DNA of 64,000 nucleotides from an uncultured Gammaproteobacteria bacterium (GCA_947258655.1 CAMYJD010000006.1:80656-144655); one strand, 5' to 3'; shown: positions 1 through 10,678, counted from the first letter of the stretch. Numbers and translations: made by a program. The notes: generated by a model from the letters alone, not told the origin.

Positions 1-1688
1 AGAACGTGGAGCAGAACTGGTTAGCATTCCGTGAAAATGTCGATACGATACTTGACGGTAAATCCAGTATCACATCAGTACGTGATAATGCGAATGCGAT
101 CAACGAGATGATGCCTAAACTGCTGGCGGATTCAGACCAGATCGTCAGTATCCTCGTCGAAAGTGGTGCGCCCTCGTCACAGATCTACAAGGCCAGTGTG
201 CAGTTGATGTTGAATCAACGTATAGCCAATAATGTAACCAAGGTGCTGGTTGGTGGTGAAGGTACGGTAACCGCAGCAGACCGACTCGGTCGTGACGCAA
301 CCATCTTTAAAGGTGTGGTACGTGGCATGCTTGAAGGCGATCGCGACCAGGGCATCGTCAGGGTCAAGGATCCGGATGCACGCGCAATCTTGCAGGAAGT
401 TGCGAAAACCTTTCAGACAGCCAGTAACATGGTCGGTGGTATTCTCGACGAATCGCCAGCATTGTTCGAAGTCCAGGATGGCGCCACTAGCGTAACCGAA
501 TTGTCCGATACCCTGATCGACTCCAGTACCTCACTTGGACAGTCCATTGCGGATGCTGCCGATAGCAGGTTGTTAAGTCCGACCATGGCTTTTGCATTCG
601 GTGGCCTTGCATTATTGCTGTTGATTTATCTGGGTATTCGCCTGGTTAAGGACTCCGAGGTTCGTACCAAGGAAGCTGAGGATACGCAGCTGCGTTCACA
701 GGAAGCTATCCTGCGTCTGCTGGATGAGATCCAGGGACTGTCCGAGGGTGACCTGGCTTCATATGCTGTCGTAACCGAAGATATGACCGGGGCGATCGCC
801 GACGCATTTAACAGCTCTATCGATGAATTACGTCAATTGGTAACAACCATTAACGAGACCTCGGTGCAGGTATCTTCCGCTGCTCAGGAAACCCAGGCTA
901 CAGCCATGCATCTGGCTGAAGCCAGTGATCACCAGGCGCAGCAAATCACGGCTGCGAGCTCGGCAATCAACGAGATGGCTGTGTCAATCCAGGAAGTATC
1001 CAACAACTCGGAAGAAACCTCGAAAATGGCGGAACAGTCGGTTGAAATGGCCAGTAAGGGTGGCGATGCGGTGCGTCGTACCATCCAGGGCATGGACGGC
1101 ATTCGTGAGCAGATTCAGGAAACATCCAAACGTATCAAGCGTCTTGGTGAAAGTTCACAGGAAATTGGTGACATCGTTGAGCTGATTACCGATATTGCTG
1201 ACCAGACCAATATCCTGTCTCTGAACGCAGCCATTCAGGCGGCGATGGCAGGTGAAGCCGGTCGTGGTTTCGCGGTTGTTGCGGATGAGGTACAGCGTCT
1301 TGCGGAGCGTTCCACAGATGCGACCAAACAGATCGAGGCCCTGGTAAAAACCATTCAGACGGATACCAATGAAGCGGTTATATCAATGGAGCAGAGTACT
1401 GCCGGTGTTGTTAGCGGGGCGAAACTGTCCGAGGATGCGGGTGAGGCCCTGGTTGAAATTGAAGGGGTTTCCAACCGATTGGCGGGTCTGATTCAGTCGA
1501 TATCCGATAGTGCCGGACAGCAATCCAACGCAGCGGCCAATATTTCAGATACCATGAACGTTATTCAGGAAATTACAACCCAGACCTCGGCGGGTACCAA
1601 TGAAACCGCAGCATCGATCGGTAATCTTGCCGAACTGGCGAATGACCTGAGGCAGTCAGTATCTGGATTTAAATTACCAGAGGATTGA
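1..1688 (+). CDS. pilJ: PilJ-like methyl-accepting chemotaxis protein, N-terminally cut by window
   Basis: Type IV pilus chemoreceptor feeding the Chp kinase. The frame is open to the window edge, so the GTG at 6 is probably an internal codon and the first membrane helix lies upstream. Visible from residue 1: a periplasmic helical domain, one membrane helix around residues 190-212 ([13 protein letters not shown]), a HAMP-like linker, and a long cytoplasmic coiled coil. The signalling tip carries [20 protein letters not shown] and then [15 protein letters not shown], the PilJ form of the MCP hairpin. The C-terminus lacks an obvious CheR-docking pentapeptide. Its partners follow immediately downstream (CheR, ChpA, ChpB, ChpC), so pilGHI probably lie just outside the window. 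Identity is firm; the true start is not visible. Confidence 0.93.
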   Translation, partial: NVEQNWLAFRENVDTILDGKSSITSVRDNANAINEMMPKLLADSDQIVSILVESGAPSSQIYKASVQLMLNQRIANNVTKVLVGGEGTVTAADRLGRDATIFKGVVRGMLEGDRDQGIVRVKDPDARAILQEVAKTFQTASNMVGGILDESPALFEVQDGATSVTELSDTLIDSSTSLGQSIADAADSRLLSPTMAFAFGGLALLLLIYLGIRLVKDSEVRTKEAEDTQLRSQEAILRLLDEIQGLSEGDLASYAVVTEDMTGAIADAFNSSIDELRQLVTTINETSVQVSSAAQETQATAMHLAEASDHQAQQITAASSAINEMAVSIQEVSNNSEETSKMAEQSVEMASKGGDAVRRTIQGMDGIREQIQETSKRIKRLGESSQEIGDIVELITDIADQTNILSLNAAIQAAMAGEAGRGFAVVADEVQRLAERSTDATKQIEALVKTIQTDTNEAVISMEQSTAGVVSGAKLSEDAGEALVEIEGVSNRLAGLIQSISDSAGQQSNAAANISDTMNVIQEITTQTSAGTNETAASIGNLAELANDLRQSVSGFKLPED

Positions 1689-1705
1689 CAGGAAGGAGTC
1701 CTGAC

Positions 1706-2605
1706 TTGAAGTCTGTGCAGAATAAAATGTCGGAGACAGGTTTCCTCGATCCGTTGCCGGAAATGGATGATCAGCAGTTCAGGCAATGGATGGGTCTGCT
1801 TGAGGATCGAACCGGTACCGTATTGCCACCGGAAAGGAAATCATTTCTGGTAACCAATCTTGGTTTGCGTATGCGTGAAATCGGCTGTCGTAACTACCAG
1901 GAATATTACGACATGCTATCCGGTGTGCAGGGTCTGAAGGAATGGAATGTCCTCGTTGATCGCATCACTGTACATGAAACGCGTTTTTTCCGACACCCGT
2001 TATCACTTGAGCTGGTGCATGATTACGTGACACATAAGCCACTTGATCAAAGCGCTGGGCATGTATCGGTGCAGGTCTGGAGTGTAGCCTGTTCAACAGG
2101 AGAGGAGGCCTACTCGCTCGCTATGGTGATAGACCAGGCTTTCAAGCGGCGAGGGGATGCCAGTTATTTTGGTATTACCGCGACAGATATCAGCCCGGCG
2201 TCACTGATAACCGGACGCAAAGGTGTGTATCCGGAGCGGCGCTTGAAGGATGTAGAACCTGGCCTGCGTGAAGAATATTTTAACCAGGCTGAGAAAAATC
2301 ATTATCAAGTCGACGATTATTTAAGAAAGCGAATATGTTTCGCGCGCATGAATGTAATGGATATTGTTAATGAGCCGGTGGGTAAGATGGATATTATATA
2401 TTGCCAGAACCTGCTGATTTATTTTGACAGATCCACACGTACCGAAATTGTGACAAATATGGCCAGACATTTATTGCCAGGCGGACTGTTGATTCTGGGT
2501 TCGGGTGAAATGCTGAGCATGGAACATCCTGAACTGGAACAAATACAACATCCACGCGTACTGGCTTATCGTCGTGTGAAAGAATCGACAAGGGTTAACG
2601 AATAA
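1706..2605 (+). CDS. pilK: CheR-type MCP methyltransferase (PilK)
   Basis: SAM-dependent glutamate O-methyltransferase that adapts the PilJ receptor. The SAM-binding stretch WSVACSTGEEAYSLAM is clear, followed by a Rossmann methyltransferase fold with IIYCQNLLIYFD and a C-terminal LLILGSGEML strand. The N-terminal helical CheR domain includes TVHETRFFRH. I chose the TTG at 1706 because GGAAGGAG at 1691-1698 sits about seven bases upstream. A TTG at 1685 overlaps the pilJ stop but has no ribosome site, and an ATG at 1727 is a further option. It ends with TAA overlapping the ATG of chpA by one base, which indicates translational coupling in the pil-chp operon. Confidence 0.9.
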   Translation: MKSVQNKMSETGFLDPLPEMDDQQFRQWMGLLEDRTGTVLPPERKSFLVTNLGLRMREIGCRNYQEYYDMLSGVQGLKEWNVLVDRITVHETRFFRHPLSLELVHDYVTHKPLDQSAGHVSVQVWSVACSTGEEAYSLAMVIDQAFKRRGDASYFGITATDISPASLITGRKGVYPERRLKDVEPGLREEYFNQAEKNHYQVDDYLRKRICFARMNVMDIVNEPVGKMDIIYCQNLLIYFDRSTRTEIVTNMARHLLPGGLLILGSGEMLSMEHPELEQIQHPRVLAYRRVKESTRVNE

Positions 2606-5600
2606 TGGCGATGGATACTACGATCGATTACAGTACTCTGAACTGGGTCAAGGAAGAAATTGACGAAACTATGAAACAGGCTCGTCATGCCCTGGAAGAA
2701 TATGTGGAAGACCAGGAGGATGCGACGCAACTGCGCTTTTGCCTGACCTATATTCACCAGGTTTACGGAACCTTGCAAATGGTGGAGCTCTACGGCGCTT
2801 CCTTGTTTGCTGAAGAGATGGAGCAATTGATTCAGGCGCTGCTGGCCAATGAGGTCACGCAGAAAAATGATGCTTACGAAGTGTTGATGCGGGCAATATT
2901 ACAATTACCCGATTACCTTGAGCAGATCCAGGGTGGTATGAATGATAACCCATTAATCCTGATGCCAATCATGAATGATCTGCGCGCAGCCAGAGGAGCG
3001 GCGTTGTTGTCAGAAAGTGCCTTGTTCGCACCAGACCTGCGTAATGCAACACCGGTAGAGCTCGGTGAATCAGTCGAATTCTTTGGCGTTGATCCCAAGG
3101 TACTGGCGAGAAAACTACGGCCGTTGTTCCAGATCGGTCTGCTGGGTTGGTATCGTGACAAGGATACAACCGATAGTCTAAAAAAGATCATCAAAGTGTT
3201 GTCTCAACTCGAGCAGGTATGTAGCCGTGACGAGGCAGTACGACTCTGGTGGGTAGCCAGAGGGCTGGCGGAGTCCTTGCTGCATGGCGGCATCAGTGGA
3301 AATATTACCCTGAAATTGTTGCTTGGACACGTGGATCGTGAAATCAAGCGCCTTATAGACATAGGTGAGCAGGAATTATCGGCACATCCTTCAGAAGAGC
3401 TGCTGAAAAACCTGTTGTACTACATTGCCCAATCCAGGCCGGTAACGGCACGCATCAAGGAAATTCAGCAGAAATTCAATCTGTCGACAATACTGGTCTC
3501 TGGTGAAGATGTCGAGTCAGCCAGGGAATCGCTTGCTGGCCCGAATGCACAGTTGATGGAAACGGTATCGATTGCCATTTCTGAAGACCTGGCGCGTGTC
3601 AAGGATGCACTGGACCTGCTCTTGCGCAGTGATGAGCGTGACCTGTCTACACTGGAGCCGCAGATAGAGGTCATGCAAAAAATGGCCGATACCCTCGGCA
3701 TGCTGGGCATGGGAGTGCCCCGCAAGGTCATTCAGGAGCAGGCCGGTATCATTGCTGCAATCGTCAAGGGAGAGCTTGTCCCTGATGAATCACGCCTGAT
3801 GGAAATTGCCGGTTCGTTATTGTTCGTTGAGTCCAGCCTGGTTGGTCTGGTCGAAAGCAGTCATGCACAGGAAGATCGGGCGGGAGAAGCAGCAGGCGGT
3901 GGTGCAGATGCCAAGTTGGCAACGGGTGAGATGCGCCAGATCCAGGATGTTGTGCTGAAGGAAATTTCAGTCGAAATTTCAAAATCGAAAGATGCTATCG
4001 TGGCATTCCTCGATGCGCCGATGGACTTTGACCAGTTACAGGTTGTCCCGGGCCTGTTTGAAACAGCCAAGGGTGGTATGCAAATTATGGGGCTTGAGCA
4101 CGCCTCAAGGCTGATGGAGTCCGCTGGTCATTATATCAGTAATGACTTATTGGCACGCAATGATCCACCAGGCCCACAGGATCTGGATAATCTCGCCGAT
4201 GTAATCTCCAGCATCGAGTATTATCTCGAGGCAGTTCGCGAGAACAGAACAAATACGGATGCAATTCTTGCCGTTACCGAGCAAAGTCTCCGTAATCTGG
4301 GCTACAAGGCTGATAGCGTCATTGCTGAAACGGCGCCACTGGCTGACGAGGCTACAGTTGAAAGCCATGCGTCTGTCGACACGGCTGCGGCTGAGGAAGA
4401 AACGGCAATACTTGCTGATATCCCCGCTGACAGCTTTGCAGAAACTTCTGCAGGCGGTAATGAGAGTGAGGAGGCGGCCGTCGAGACAGCTGCGGCTGCG
4501 GCAGATACCGCGATAATTACAGAAATTCCAATGGATAGCTTCACTGAAACTCCTGCGCCTGAAATTGACAGTGCAGCAGAAAAAGTTGCAGATGTTAGTG
4601 AAGTTGCCGAAGTGCAGCCGACGAAAGCAGGGCCTGCGTTGAGCAGTAGTTTCCCGGATGATATTGACGAGGACATTGCCGAGATATTTATTGAAGAGGC
4701 AGAAGAGGTTCTGGATTCTATCAGGGAATCCCTGCCACGCTGGAAAGGAGATTATAACGATCTTGATTCCCTGGGTGACGTCCGTCGATCATTTCATACA
4801 TTGAAAGGCAGTGGGCGTCTGGTCGGAGCGACGGCCATCGGTGAGTTCGCCTGGTCGATCGAAAATATGCTGAACCGTGTTCTGGACGGTACGATTGCCG
4901 TCAGCCCCGGCAAGGTGGATTTGCTTGATGATGCAGTTGATGCGCTTCCGGGTTTGATAAGTGAGCTCAAGGGTGAAGGTCCTTCCGGTGTCGATGTCGA
5001 GGCGTTAATCAATAGGGCCGAGAATGAAATCCAGAAACCAGCGGCTGTAGAGCAACAACCGGAAGCACTATTGATAGAAGAGGCCAGGCAGGCAGCAAAC
5101 AGGGATGAGCAGCAAAGGGAAGAAGCGGCCGAGATTATTCAGGTTATGGATCCTGTACTGCATGAAATTTTCAGCAAGGAATCCGCAGGCCACATAAACA
5201 CGATCAATGAGTACCTGCAAACTATTGCCAGCAGGGATCAGGAGCACAGACTGGTGAATGATGATCTGGTCAGGGCCCTGCATACCTTGCACGGTAGTGC
5301 ACGTATGGCCGGTGCCGAAGATATAGCGGAAGTTGCCGGTACTTTTGAAAAATATGCGAAAGTCCTGCTTGAAAACGAGACAACAGTCAGTGAAGAGAGT
5401 CAGTCGCTGCTAAAACTCGGTGTTGATGCCATCAATGAAATGCTGGCGATGATTAACAAGGCCGGTGAACCCAGTGTTAATGCCAGGTCCATCGTGGACA
5501 AGGTTTCAACCCTGCATGAATTCGAAGTTGAAAAGCAGGAAGAGCATGCACGTCAGCAACAGGAACAGGTATTGCAGCAACAGGAAGAGCAATATCTGGA

Positions 5601-8241
5601 AACTGCAGAGGAAGATGAGCTTGATCAGGAAATTGTTGAGGTCTTTCTGGAGGAAGGTGCAGAAATTCTGGACTCAAGCGAGGTTATTCTGCAGAGATTA
5701 TATGAATCTCCTGATGACAAAGATGCCATTGCAGAATTGCAACGTGAATTGCATACGCTGAAAGGTGGCGCAAGGATGTCAGGCATTACGGCGATGGGCG
5801 ACCTGAGCCATGCAGTGGAGTCTGTTCTGACAGCGGTTGTAGAAGAAGGCTTGCCGGTAACTGAGCATATGGTCGATGCTCTGCAGCGTTCGCTGGATCG
5901 ATTGATCAGGATGCTGGAAATGGCAGGCAAACAGCAAAGTCTGACTATGGAAACGGAACTCATTGCCGAGCTGGAAGGCATTCTCAAGGGCGAGGCAGTG
6001 GCCAGCGCGGAATTGCCTGCTGAAGAACATGAAGTGGTTGCGGCAGAGACAGTAGTAGAGCCAGAGGAGCTTGAAGGAACTGCAGAGATAATAGAATTTC
6101 CAGTTACGGAAGAGGAGCAGGTCGAAGTCGAAGCAGTCGAGATCGAACAGCTTGGAGCTGAGGAGCTTGATAGCGCAGAGGCCGTCGGTGCCGAGGATAT
6201 GTCACCTGCTGAGAGCGGGCTTGAAGATGCAGGCCAGCTTGAACTAGCCGAGGCCGCCACAACAGCAGAACCAATCGAACTGGAAACAGAGAAGCCGGGT
6301 GAGCAGCAGGATATGGAAGCTGCTGAAATGCTTGCGCGGGTTACACCTGCGGAAATTCCACCCCCTATACCGGCGCCGATTCCACAGGTAATAGAGAAGG
6401 CAGCACAAACGGCGGCGGGCGAGATGGTCAGAGTACGCTCGGACCTACTGGATAACCTGGTTAATTATGCAGGCGAAGTCAGTATATTCAGGTCGCGGCT
6501 CGAACAGCAGATCGGTGCTTTCCGTTATAACCTCGTTGAAATGGATCAAACTGTTGATCGATTGCGTGAGCAATTGCGTAATCTGGAAATAGAAACTGAA
6601 GCGCAAATCCTGTTCCGTTACGAACAGGAGATTGACAGTGACGAGAAATTTGATCCGCTTGAGCTCGATCGCTATTCAACCATGCAGCAGTTATCGCGCG
6701 CCCTGATGGAAACAACAGCTGATATAGCCAGTATTCAGGATCTTATGGACGGCCTGGTCAGGGAATCGGAAACACTGATGGTTCAACAGGCGCGCGTCAA
6801 TACCGACCTGCAGGAAGGTCTGATGCGTACACGCATGGTGTCATTCTCCGGTGTTATTCCACGATTGCAGCGTATCTTGCGTCAGACAAACCAGGAGCTG
6901 GGCAAGAAGGCCAGATTAAATGTTTCGGGTGAAGCAGGTGAGCTTGACAGAAACGTTCTCGAAAGAATTACCGCGCCACTGGAGCATATGATCCGTAATG
7001 CGCTTTCTCATGGTTTGGAGACACCGCAACAACGCGCAGCAGCTGGCAAGGACGAAATTGGCGTTATCGATCTGACGGTTTCACGTGAAGGTTCTGAAAT
7101 ACTGCTGTCTCTGCAGGATGATGGCGCCGGTATGAACCTTGACGCCATTCGTAAAAAGGCCCAGGAGCGCGGTCTTATAGAAGACTCGAGCCATCTTACT
7201 GACAATGACATCATGCAGTTTATTCTGGAGTCCGGTTTCAGTACTGCCGAGCAGGTTACCCAGATTTCAGGCCGTGGTGTCGGCATGGACGTGGTGAATA
7301 GTGAAATCAAGCAATTGGGTGGCTCGCTGAATATCACGTCAGTACCAGGTAAAGGTACGAAGTTTGTTATTCGCTTGCCACTGACGCTGGCCATGAATCA
7401 TGCATTGCTGGTCAAGGTTAGCGATGAGAGCTATGCTATTCCGTTGACCAGTATTGAAGGTATAGTCCGTATGAGCCGGGAGGAACTCGAACGCTATCAG
7501 GCAAATCCGGACAATATGTATCATTATGCGGGCAGCGATTACCAGGTGCAGGGCCTCGGCTCCATCTTGCATGCGCAATACTCCGGTTTCACCTCTGCGG
7601 AAAAATTATTACCGGTATTGCTGGTCCGTTCGGGCGATCATCAGATGGCCCTGCAGGTTGATGAGTTACAAGGCAGTCGCGAAATTGTAGTAAAATCTGT
7701 TGGTCCGCAGCTGAGTACCTTGAGAGGAGTGTCGGGTGCAACCATTCTGGGTGATGGTCGTGTCGTATTGATCCTCGATATGGGCTCGATTATCAGGTTG
7801 AGCGCAGCGATGCGTGTTACCGAGGCCACAGCTGTTGAAGAATACGCGCAGGAAGAACGCAAGCTTAATGTTATGGTAGTCGATGACTCGATAACGGTCA
7901 GGAAAGTAACGACCCGATTGCTGGAACGTAATGATATGCACGTAATTACTGCGAAAGATGGTGTCGATGCTGTCGCCACCCTGCATGAACATATACCGGA
8001 TATCATGCTGCTGGATATCGAGATGCCGCGTATGGATGGCTTTGAACTTGCGACCTATATGCGTAATGAGCCACGTTTGCAGGATATACCAATTATAATG
8101 ATCACTTCTAGGACCGGTGACAAGCATCGTCGTCGTGCCGAGGAAATAGGTGTCCAACGTTACTTGGGTAAACCGTACCAGGAGCACGATTTACTTGAGA
8201 ACATCAATTCAGTGATAGAGGAAAAGCATGGGATTGCTTAA
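2605..8241 (+). CDS. chpA: ChpA-like hybrid chemotaxis histidine kinase with multiple Hpt domains, CheW and receiver
   Basis: Central kinase of the twitching-motility chemosensory system, 1878 residues. Three canonical Hpt phosphorylation sites are visible: H731 (SFHTLKGSGRLVGA), H893 (ALHTLHGSARMAGA) and H1050 (ELHTLKGGARMSGI). An N-terminal FimL/Hpt-like helical region lacks the consensus (TYIHQVYGTLQMV). Acidic, Ala/Glu-rich linkers separate the modules. The CheA core follows with a dimerisation helix, N-box EHMIRNALSHGLE, G1 DDGAGMN and G2 GRGVGMDVV, then a CheW domain and a C-terminal receiver with phosphoacceptor D1804 (MLLDIEMPRMDG). Pseudomonas ChpA has more Xpt modules (eight), so this version is shorter. 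It overlaps the chpB start by 14 bases. Confidence 0.95.
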   Translation: MAMDTTIDYSTLNWVKEEIDETMKQARHALEEYVEDQEDATQLRFCLTYIHQVYGTLQMVELYGASLFAEEMEQLIQALLANEVTQKNDAYEVLMRAILQLPDYLEQIQGGMNDNPLILMPIMNDLRAARGAALLSESALFAPDLRNATPVELGESVEFFGVDPKVLARKLRPLFQIGLLGWYRDKDTTDSLKKIIKVLSQLEQVCSRDEAVRLWWVARGLAESLLHGGISGNITLKLLLGHVDREIKRLIDIGEQELSAHPSEELLKNLLYYIAQSRPVTARIKEIQQKFNLSTILVSGEDVESARESLAGPNAQLMETVSIAISEDLARVKDALDLLLRSDERDLSTLEPQIEVMQKMADTLGMLGMGVPRKVIQEQAGIIAAIVKGELVPDESRLMEIAGSLLFVESSLVGLVESSHAQEDRAGEAAGGGADAKLATGEMRQIQDVVLKEISVEISKSKDAIVAFLDAPMDFDQLQVVPGLFETAKGGMQIMGLEHASRLMESAGHYISNDLLARNDPPGPQDLDNLADVISSIEYYLEAVRENRTNTDAILAVTEQSLRNLGYKADSVIAETAPLADEATVESHASVDTAAAEEETAILADIPADSFAETSAGGNESEEAAVETAAAAADTAIITEIPMDSFTETPAPEIDSAAEKVADVSEVAEVQPTKAGPALSSSFPDDIDEDIAEIFIEEAEEVLDSIRESLPRWKGDYNDLDSLGDVRRSFHTLKGSGRLVGATAIGEFAWSIENMLNRVLDGTIAVSPGKVDLLDDAVDALPGLISELKGEGPSGVDVEALINRAENEIQKPAAVEQQPEALLIEEARQAANRDEQQREEAAEIIQVMDPVLHEIFSKESAGHINTINEYLQTIASRDQEHRLVNDDLVRALHTLHGSARMAGAEDIAEVAGTFEKYAKVLLENETTVSEESQSLLKLGVDAINEMLAMINKAGEPSVNARSIVDKVSTLHEFEVEKQEEHARQQQEQVLQQQEEQYLETAEEDELDQEIVEVFLEEGAEILDSSEVILQRLYESPDDKDAIAELQRELHTLKGGARMSGITAMGDLSHAVESVLTAVVEEGLPVTEHMVDALQRSLDRLIRMLEMAGKQQSLTMETELIAELEGILKGEAVASAELPAEEHEVVAAETVVEPEELEGTAEIIEFPVTEEEQVEVEAVEIEQLGAEELDSAEAVGAEDMSPAESGLEDAGQLELAEAATTAEPIELETEKPGEQQDMEAAEMLARVTPAEIPPPIPAPIPQVIEKAAQTAAGEMVRVRSDLLDNLVNYAGEVSIFRSRLEQQIGAFRYNLVEMDQTVDRLREQLRNLEIETEAQILFRYEQEIDSDEKFDPLELDRYSTMQQLSRALMETTADIASIQDLMDGLVRESETLMVQQARVNTDLQEGLMRTRMVSFSGVIPRLQRILRQTNQELGKKARLNVSGEAGELDRNVLERITAPLEHMIRNALSHGLETPQQRAAAGKDEIGVIDLTVSREGSEILLSLQDDGAGMNLDAIRKKAQERGLIEDSSHLTDNDIMQFILESGFSTAEQVTQISGRGVGMDVVNSEIKQLGGSLNITSVPGKGTKFVIRLPLTLAMNHALLVKVSDESYAIPLTSIEGIVRMSREELERYQANPDNMYHYAGSDYQVQGLGSILHAQYSGFTSAEKLLPVLLVRSGDHQMALQVDELQGSREIVVKSVGPQLSTLRGVSGATILGDGRVVLILDMGSIIRLSAAMRVTEATAVEEYAQEERKLNVMVVDDSITVRKVTTRLLERNDMHVITAKDGVDAVATLHEHIPDIMLLDIEMPRMDGFELATYMRNEPRLQDIPIIMITSRTGDKHRRRAEEIGVQRYLGKPYQEHDLLENINSVIEEKHGIA

Positions 8242-9388
8242 TCCTGTAAATAATAGTCTGCGCGTTGCGATATTGTCACGTTCTGTGCGTGAGCGGGACT
8301 GTCTGGGTGAGATACTGGAAGCCAATGGCCTTCAGGTAGTCGATGATGAGCTTTTCAGGCAAAATCTGAGCGCAGGAAACGACCAGGGTGTGGCCGATGT
8401 CATTCTGGTGAATCTGGATGATAGCGATGATGCGGAGCTCGATATGCTCCTTGATCATGCCGAGCTTCCAATGTTATTTAATGATAGTGCATCGATCCGC
8501 AAGCAGGTTACTGCAGGAGGGCGTGCATGGGGCCGACGTTTGGCGGAGAAGCTTATCGAGGCTGCGGGTGAGAAATTCAGCGTTCAATCAGAAGAGGTTG
8601 AAGAGCCTGAAAGCGCCTATACAGTGGCCGAGACCCAGCATCAAACTCCCGGGCTGCAGCCTGTCGATAGTGCGCTGACCGAACCGTATGAGGACAGCAA
8701 GGATGTCACGCTCATGATTAATACGCAGGAAGCATCTGTACCGTACAAGGATATGCCAACAGCTGAAATAGTTGCAATGAACAAGGATGGCAGCCTGGAC
8801 AATATTGTTAACCGGGCGCGCCGCATCTGGGTTCTGGGTGCGTCTATAGGAGGACCGCAGGCAGTAAAGCAGTTTCTTGCGCGCTTGCCGAAGGATCTAC
8901 CGGTCTGTTTTATACTGGCGCAGCATATCGGCGTTGGTTTCGTCAATCTGCTGGCTGAGCAATTAAGTCGCATAACCAGTCTTAGAGTAACCGCCCCTGA
9001 AGAAGGTATGGTGCTTGAAAAAGGTCATCTTGTTGTCGCGCCAGTAGACAAGCGTATCAATTTCAGTGAGCGTGGAGTGATATCCATGGAGGATATCAAA
9101 CAGCGTAGTATCTACAGTCCTTCGATAGATGATGTCATGACTGTCGTCGCCAAACACTATGGTGCCGATGCCAATGCAATTATATTCAGTGGTATGGGTA
9201 ATGATGGTACAGCGGGTTGTCACTTGATTGCACAAAAGGGTGGCATGATTTGGGCGCAGGAGCCCAAGAGTTGCGTGATAAGCAGCATGGCCGATTCTGT
9301 CCGTTACGCCAATATCGTCAGCCTCAGTGGAACCCCCGAGGAGCTGGCTGATAATCTTGTCGAGTATCTTGAAGGTGAAACCAACTGA
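8228..9388 (+). CDS. chpB: CheB-like methylesterase of the Chp system (ChpB)
   Basis: Protein-glutamate methylesterase that reverses CheR methylation of the pilus receptor. The C-terminal catalytic domain begins near residue 195 (IWVLGASIGGPQAVK) and shows the triad S206, H233 (AQHIG) and D326 (GMGNDG). The N-terminal 110 residues look like a degenerate receiver: the segment DVILVNLDDSDD replaces the usual phosphoacceptor context, so phosphorylation control is doubtful. A low-complexity linker joins the halves. The ATG at 8228 has GAGGAAAAGC upstream and lies inside the end of chpA, so the genes are coupled. The next gene, chpC, begins on the last base of its stop codon. Confidence 0.92.
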   Translation: MGLLNPVNNSLRVAILSRSVRERDCLGEILEANGLQVVDDELFRQNLSAGNDQGVADVILVNLDDSDDAELDMLLDHAELPMLFNDSASIRKQVTAGGRAWGRRLAEKLIEAAGEKFSVQSEEVEEPESAYTVAETQHQTPGLQPVDSALTEPYEDSKDVTLMINTQEASVPYKDMPTAEIVAMNKDGSLDNIVNRARRIWVLGASIGGPQAVKQFLARLPKDLPVCFILAQHIGVGFVNLLAEQLSRITSLRVTAPEEGMVLEKGHLVVAPVDKRINFSERGVISMEDIKQRSIYSPSIDDVMTVVAKHYGADANAIIFSGMGNDGTAGCHLIAQKGGMIWAQEPKSCVISSMADSVRYANIVSLSGTPEELADNLVEYLEGETN

Positions 9389-9864
9389 TGAGTAATCTGA
9401 ATGTATCCGTGCGCAGCCTGTTGATCCCTATGATGCGCGAACAAATATTGTTACCCAATGCATCCCTGGCTGAAATTGTAGCCTTTTCCGAGGCGGGTGT
9501 AATTGAAAATAGCCCTGAATGGTTGCTTGGTATGTTTCCCTGGAGAGGGCTGGATGTGCCATTGATATCATTCGAGGCACTGCAGGGTGGCCAACCGGCC
9601 GAGACCGGTAAGCGCAGTCGTATTGCAATCTTTAATACGCTGAGCGGAAATCCTGATTTACCTTTTTTTGCTGTCGTTGTGCAGGGTATACCTCATCTGC
9701 TCATGGCAAATCAAAGTGTCGTCACCGCCGTGGCCGAAGATACGGACGATCAGGAAGCTGTGCTGGCGCATGTTCTCATTGAGGCCGAACCGGCCATTAT
9801 TCCGGATCTCGACAGGATCGAGTCAGCGATTCTGGCAGAAAAATCGCTGTTCAACCAAGTGTGA
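9388..9864 (+). CDS. chpC: CheW-like protein ChpC
   Basis: Small 158-residue CheW-family adaptor, the last gene of the pil-chp cluster. It starts on ATG overlapping the chpB TGA by one base. The fold is suggested by the pattern LLIPMMREQILLPNASLAEIV at the N-terminus and IAIFNTL...FFAVVVQGIPHLL in the middle, typical of the two beta-subdomains of CheW. In the known Pil-Chp system ChpC links additional receptors to the ChpA kinase. Sequence divergence from canonical CheW is large, so the assignment rests partly on position. No intrinsic terminator is seen in the 26 bases before the convergent rsmE gene. Confidence 0.82.
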   Translation: MSNLNVSVRSLLIPMMREQILLPNASLAEIVAFSEAGVIENSPEWLLGMFPWRGLDVPLISFEALQGGQPAETGKRSRIAIFNTLSGNPDLPFFAVVVQGIPHLLMANQSVVTAVAEDTDDQEAVLAHVLIEAEPAIIPDLDRIESAILAEKSLFNQV

Positions 9865-9890
9865 TATTTTCTGTTCTGACTAATATTCTG

Positions 9891-10625
9891 CTAGCCAAGG
9901 TCGCCGTATAAATTCTGGATAATGCTCAGGGCCGTCACGGCCGCTGTTTCGGTGCGCAATATTCGCGGCCCCATACGCATACCGTGAAAGCCGTGCTGAT
10001 ATGAAAGTTCAATTTCACGTGGGCTTAAACCGCCTTCCGGTCCCGTCAACAGTAGTATCTGCTTGTGTCCGGGCTGCAATGATCCCAAAGTACTGCTGGC
10101 ATTCGGATCAAGCGTCAGTTTCAAGGCCGGCATATCCTGGCTGCTGATCCATGTGTCGAAGCTTGTCGGTGATTCAATAACCGGTATACGATTACGTCCA
10201 CATTGTTCACATGCACTGGAGACGATACCCCGCCAGTGTCTGATTCTTTTTTCGAGCCTGTCCTCCTTTAGCTGTACGGCACCACGTTCGGTGAAAATGG
10301 GGAGAATAGCAGTCACACCCAGTTCAACCGCCTTCTGAATTGTATAATCCATGCGTTCCCCTCTGGAGACTCCCTGGCACAGGGTAATGTTCAAGGGCGA
10401 TTCGCGATCGATGATTTGTGCATCCTCAATAGTGGCCCATGCATGATTGCGCTGGATGCGTGATATGACGGCCCTGTATTCATGCCCATCACCATTGAAT
10501 AACATCAGTTCAGTTCCATGCTGAACGCGCAGCACTCGGGTCAGGTGTGTCGCTGCCTGTGCCTCAAGTTCGATTTCCGTGCCTGCTGTCAATGGTCCGG
10601 AATGGTAGATGCGGATGGTTCTCAT
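9891..10625 (-). CDS. rsmE: 16S rRNA (uracil-1498-N3)-methyltransferase RsmE
   Basis: SPOUT-class enzyme that methylates U1498 of 16S rRNA using SAM. The C-terminal trefoil-knot SAM site is evident: LLLTGPEGGLSPREIE, then MRMGPRILRTETAAVTAL. An N-terminal PUA-like domain precedes it (HLTRVLRVQHGTELMLF). I start at the ATG at 10625 (MRTIRIYHSG) because the longer open frame upstream is unlike family members and runs through a GATACAA repeat. Length is 244 residues, normal for the family. It converges with chpC and is followed upstream by repeats rather than a clear promoter. Confidence 0.93.
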   Translation of the reverse strand: MRTIRIYHSGPLTAGTEIELEAQAATHLTRVLRVQHGTELMLFNGDGHEYRAVISRIQRNHAWATIEDAQIIDRESPLNITLCQGVSRGERMDYTIQKAVELGVTAILPIFTERGAVQLKEDRLEKRIRHWRGIVSSACEQCGRNRIPVIESPTSFDTWISSQDMPALKLTLDPNASSTLGSLQPGHKQILLLTGPEGGLSPREIELSYQHGFHGMRMGPRILRTETAAVTALSIIQNLYGDLG

Positions 10626-10634
10626 GGTCTTGAA

Positions 10635-10678
10635 GATACAAGATACTGGGCGCCAGATACAAGGGAAAAGATACAAGA
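10635..10678. repeat. GATACAA-family intergenic repeat, copy 1
   Basis: Several GATACAA units lie just upstream of the rsmE start (gatacaagatac, then agatacaaggg and agatacaagatg). The same 7-base unit recurs at 13141-13207, 58458-58496 and, inverted, near 58846-58866. It is non-coding and of unknown function. Confidence 0.7.
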
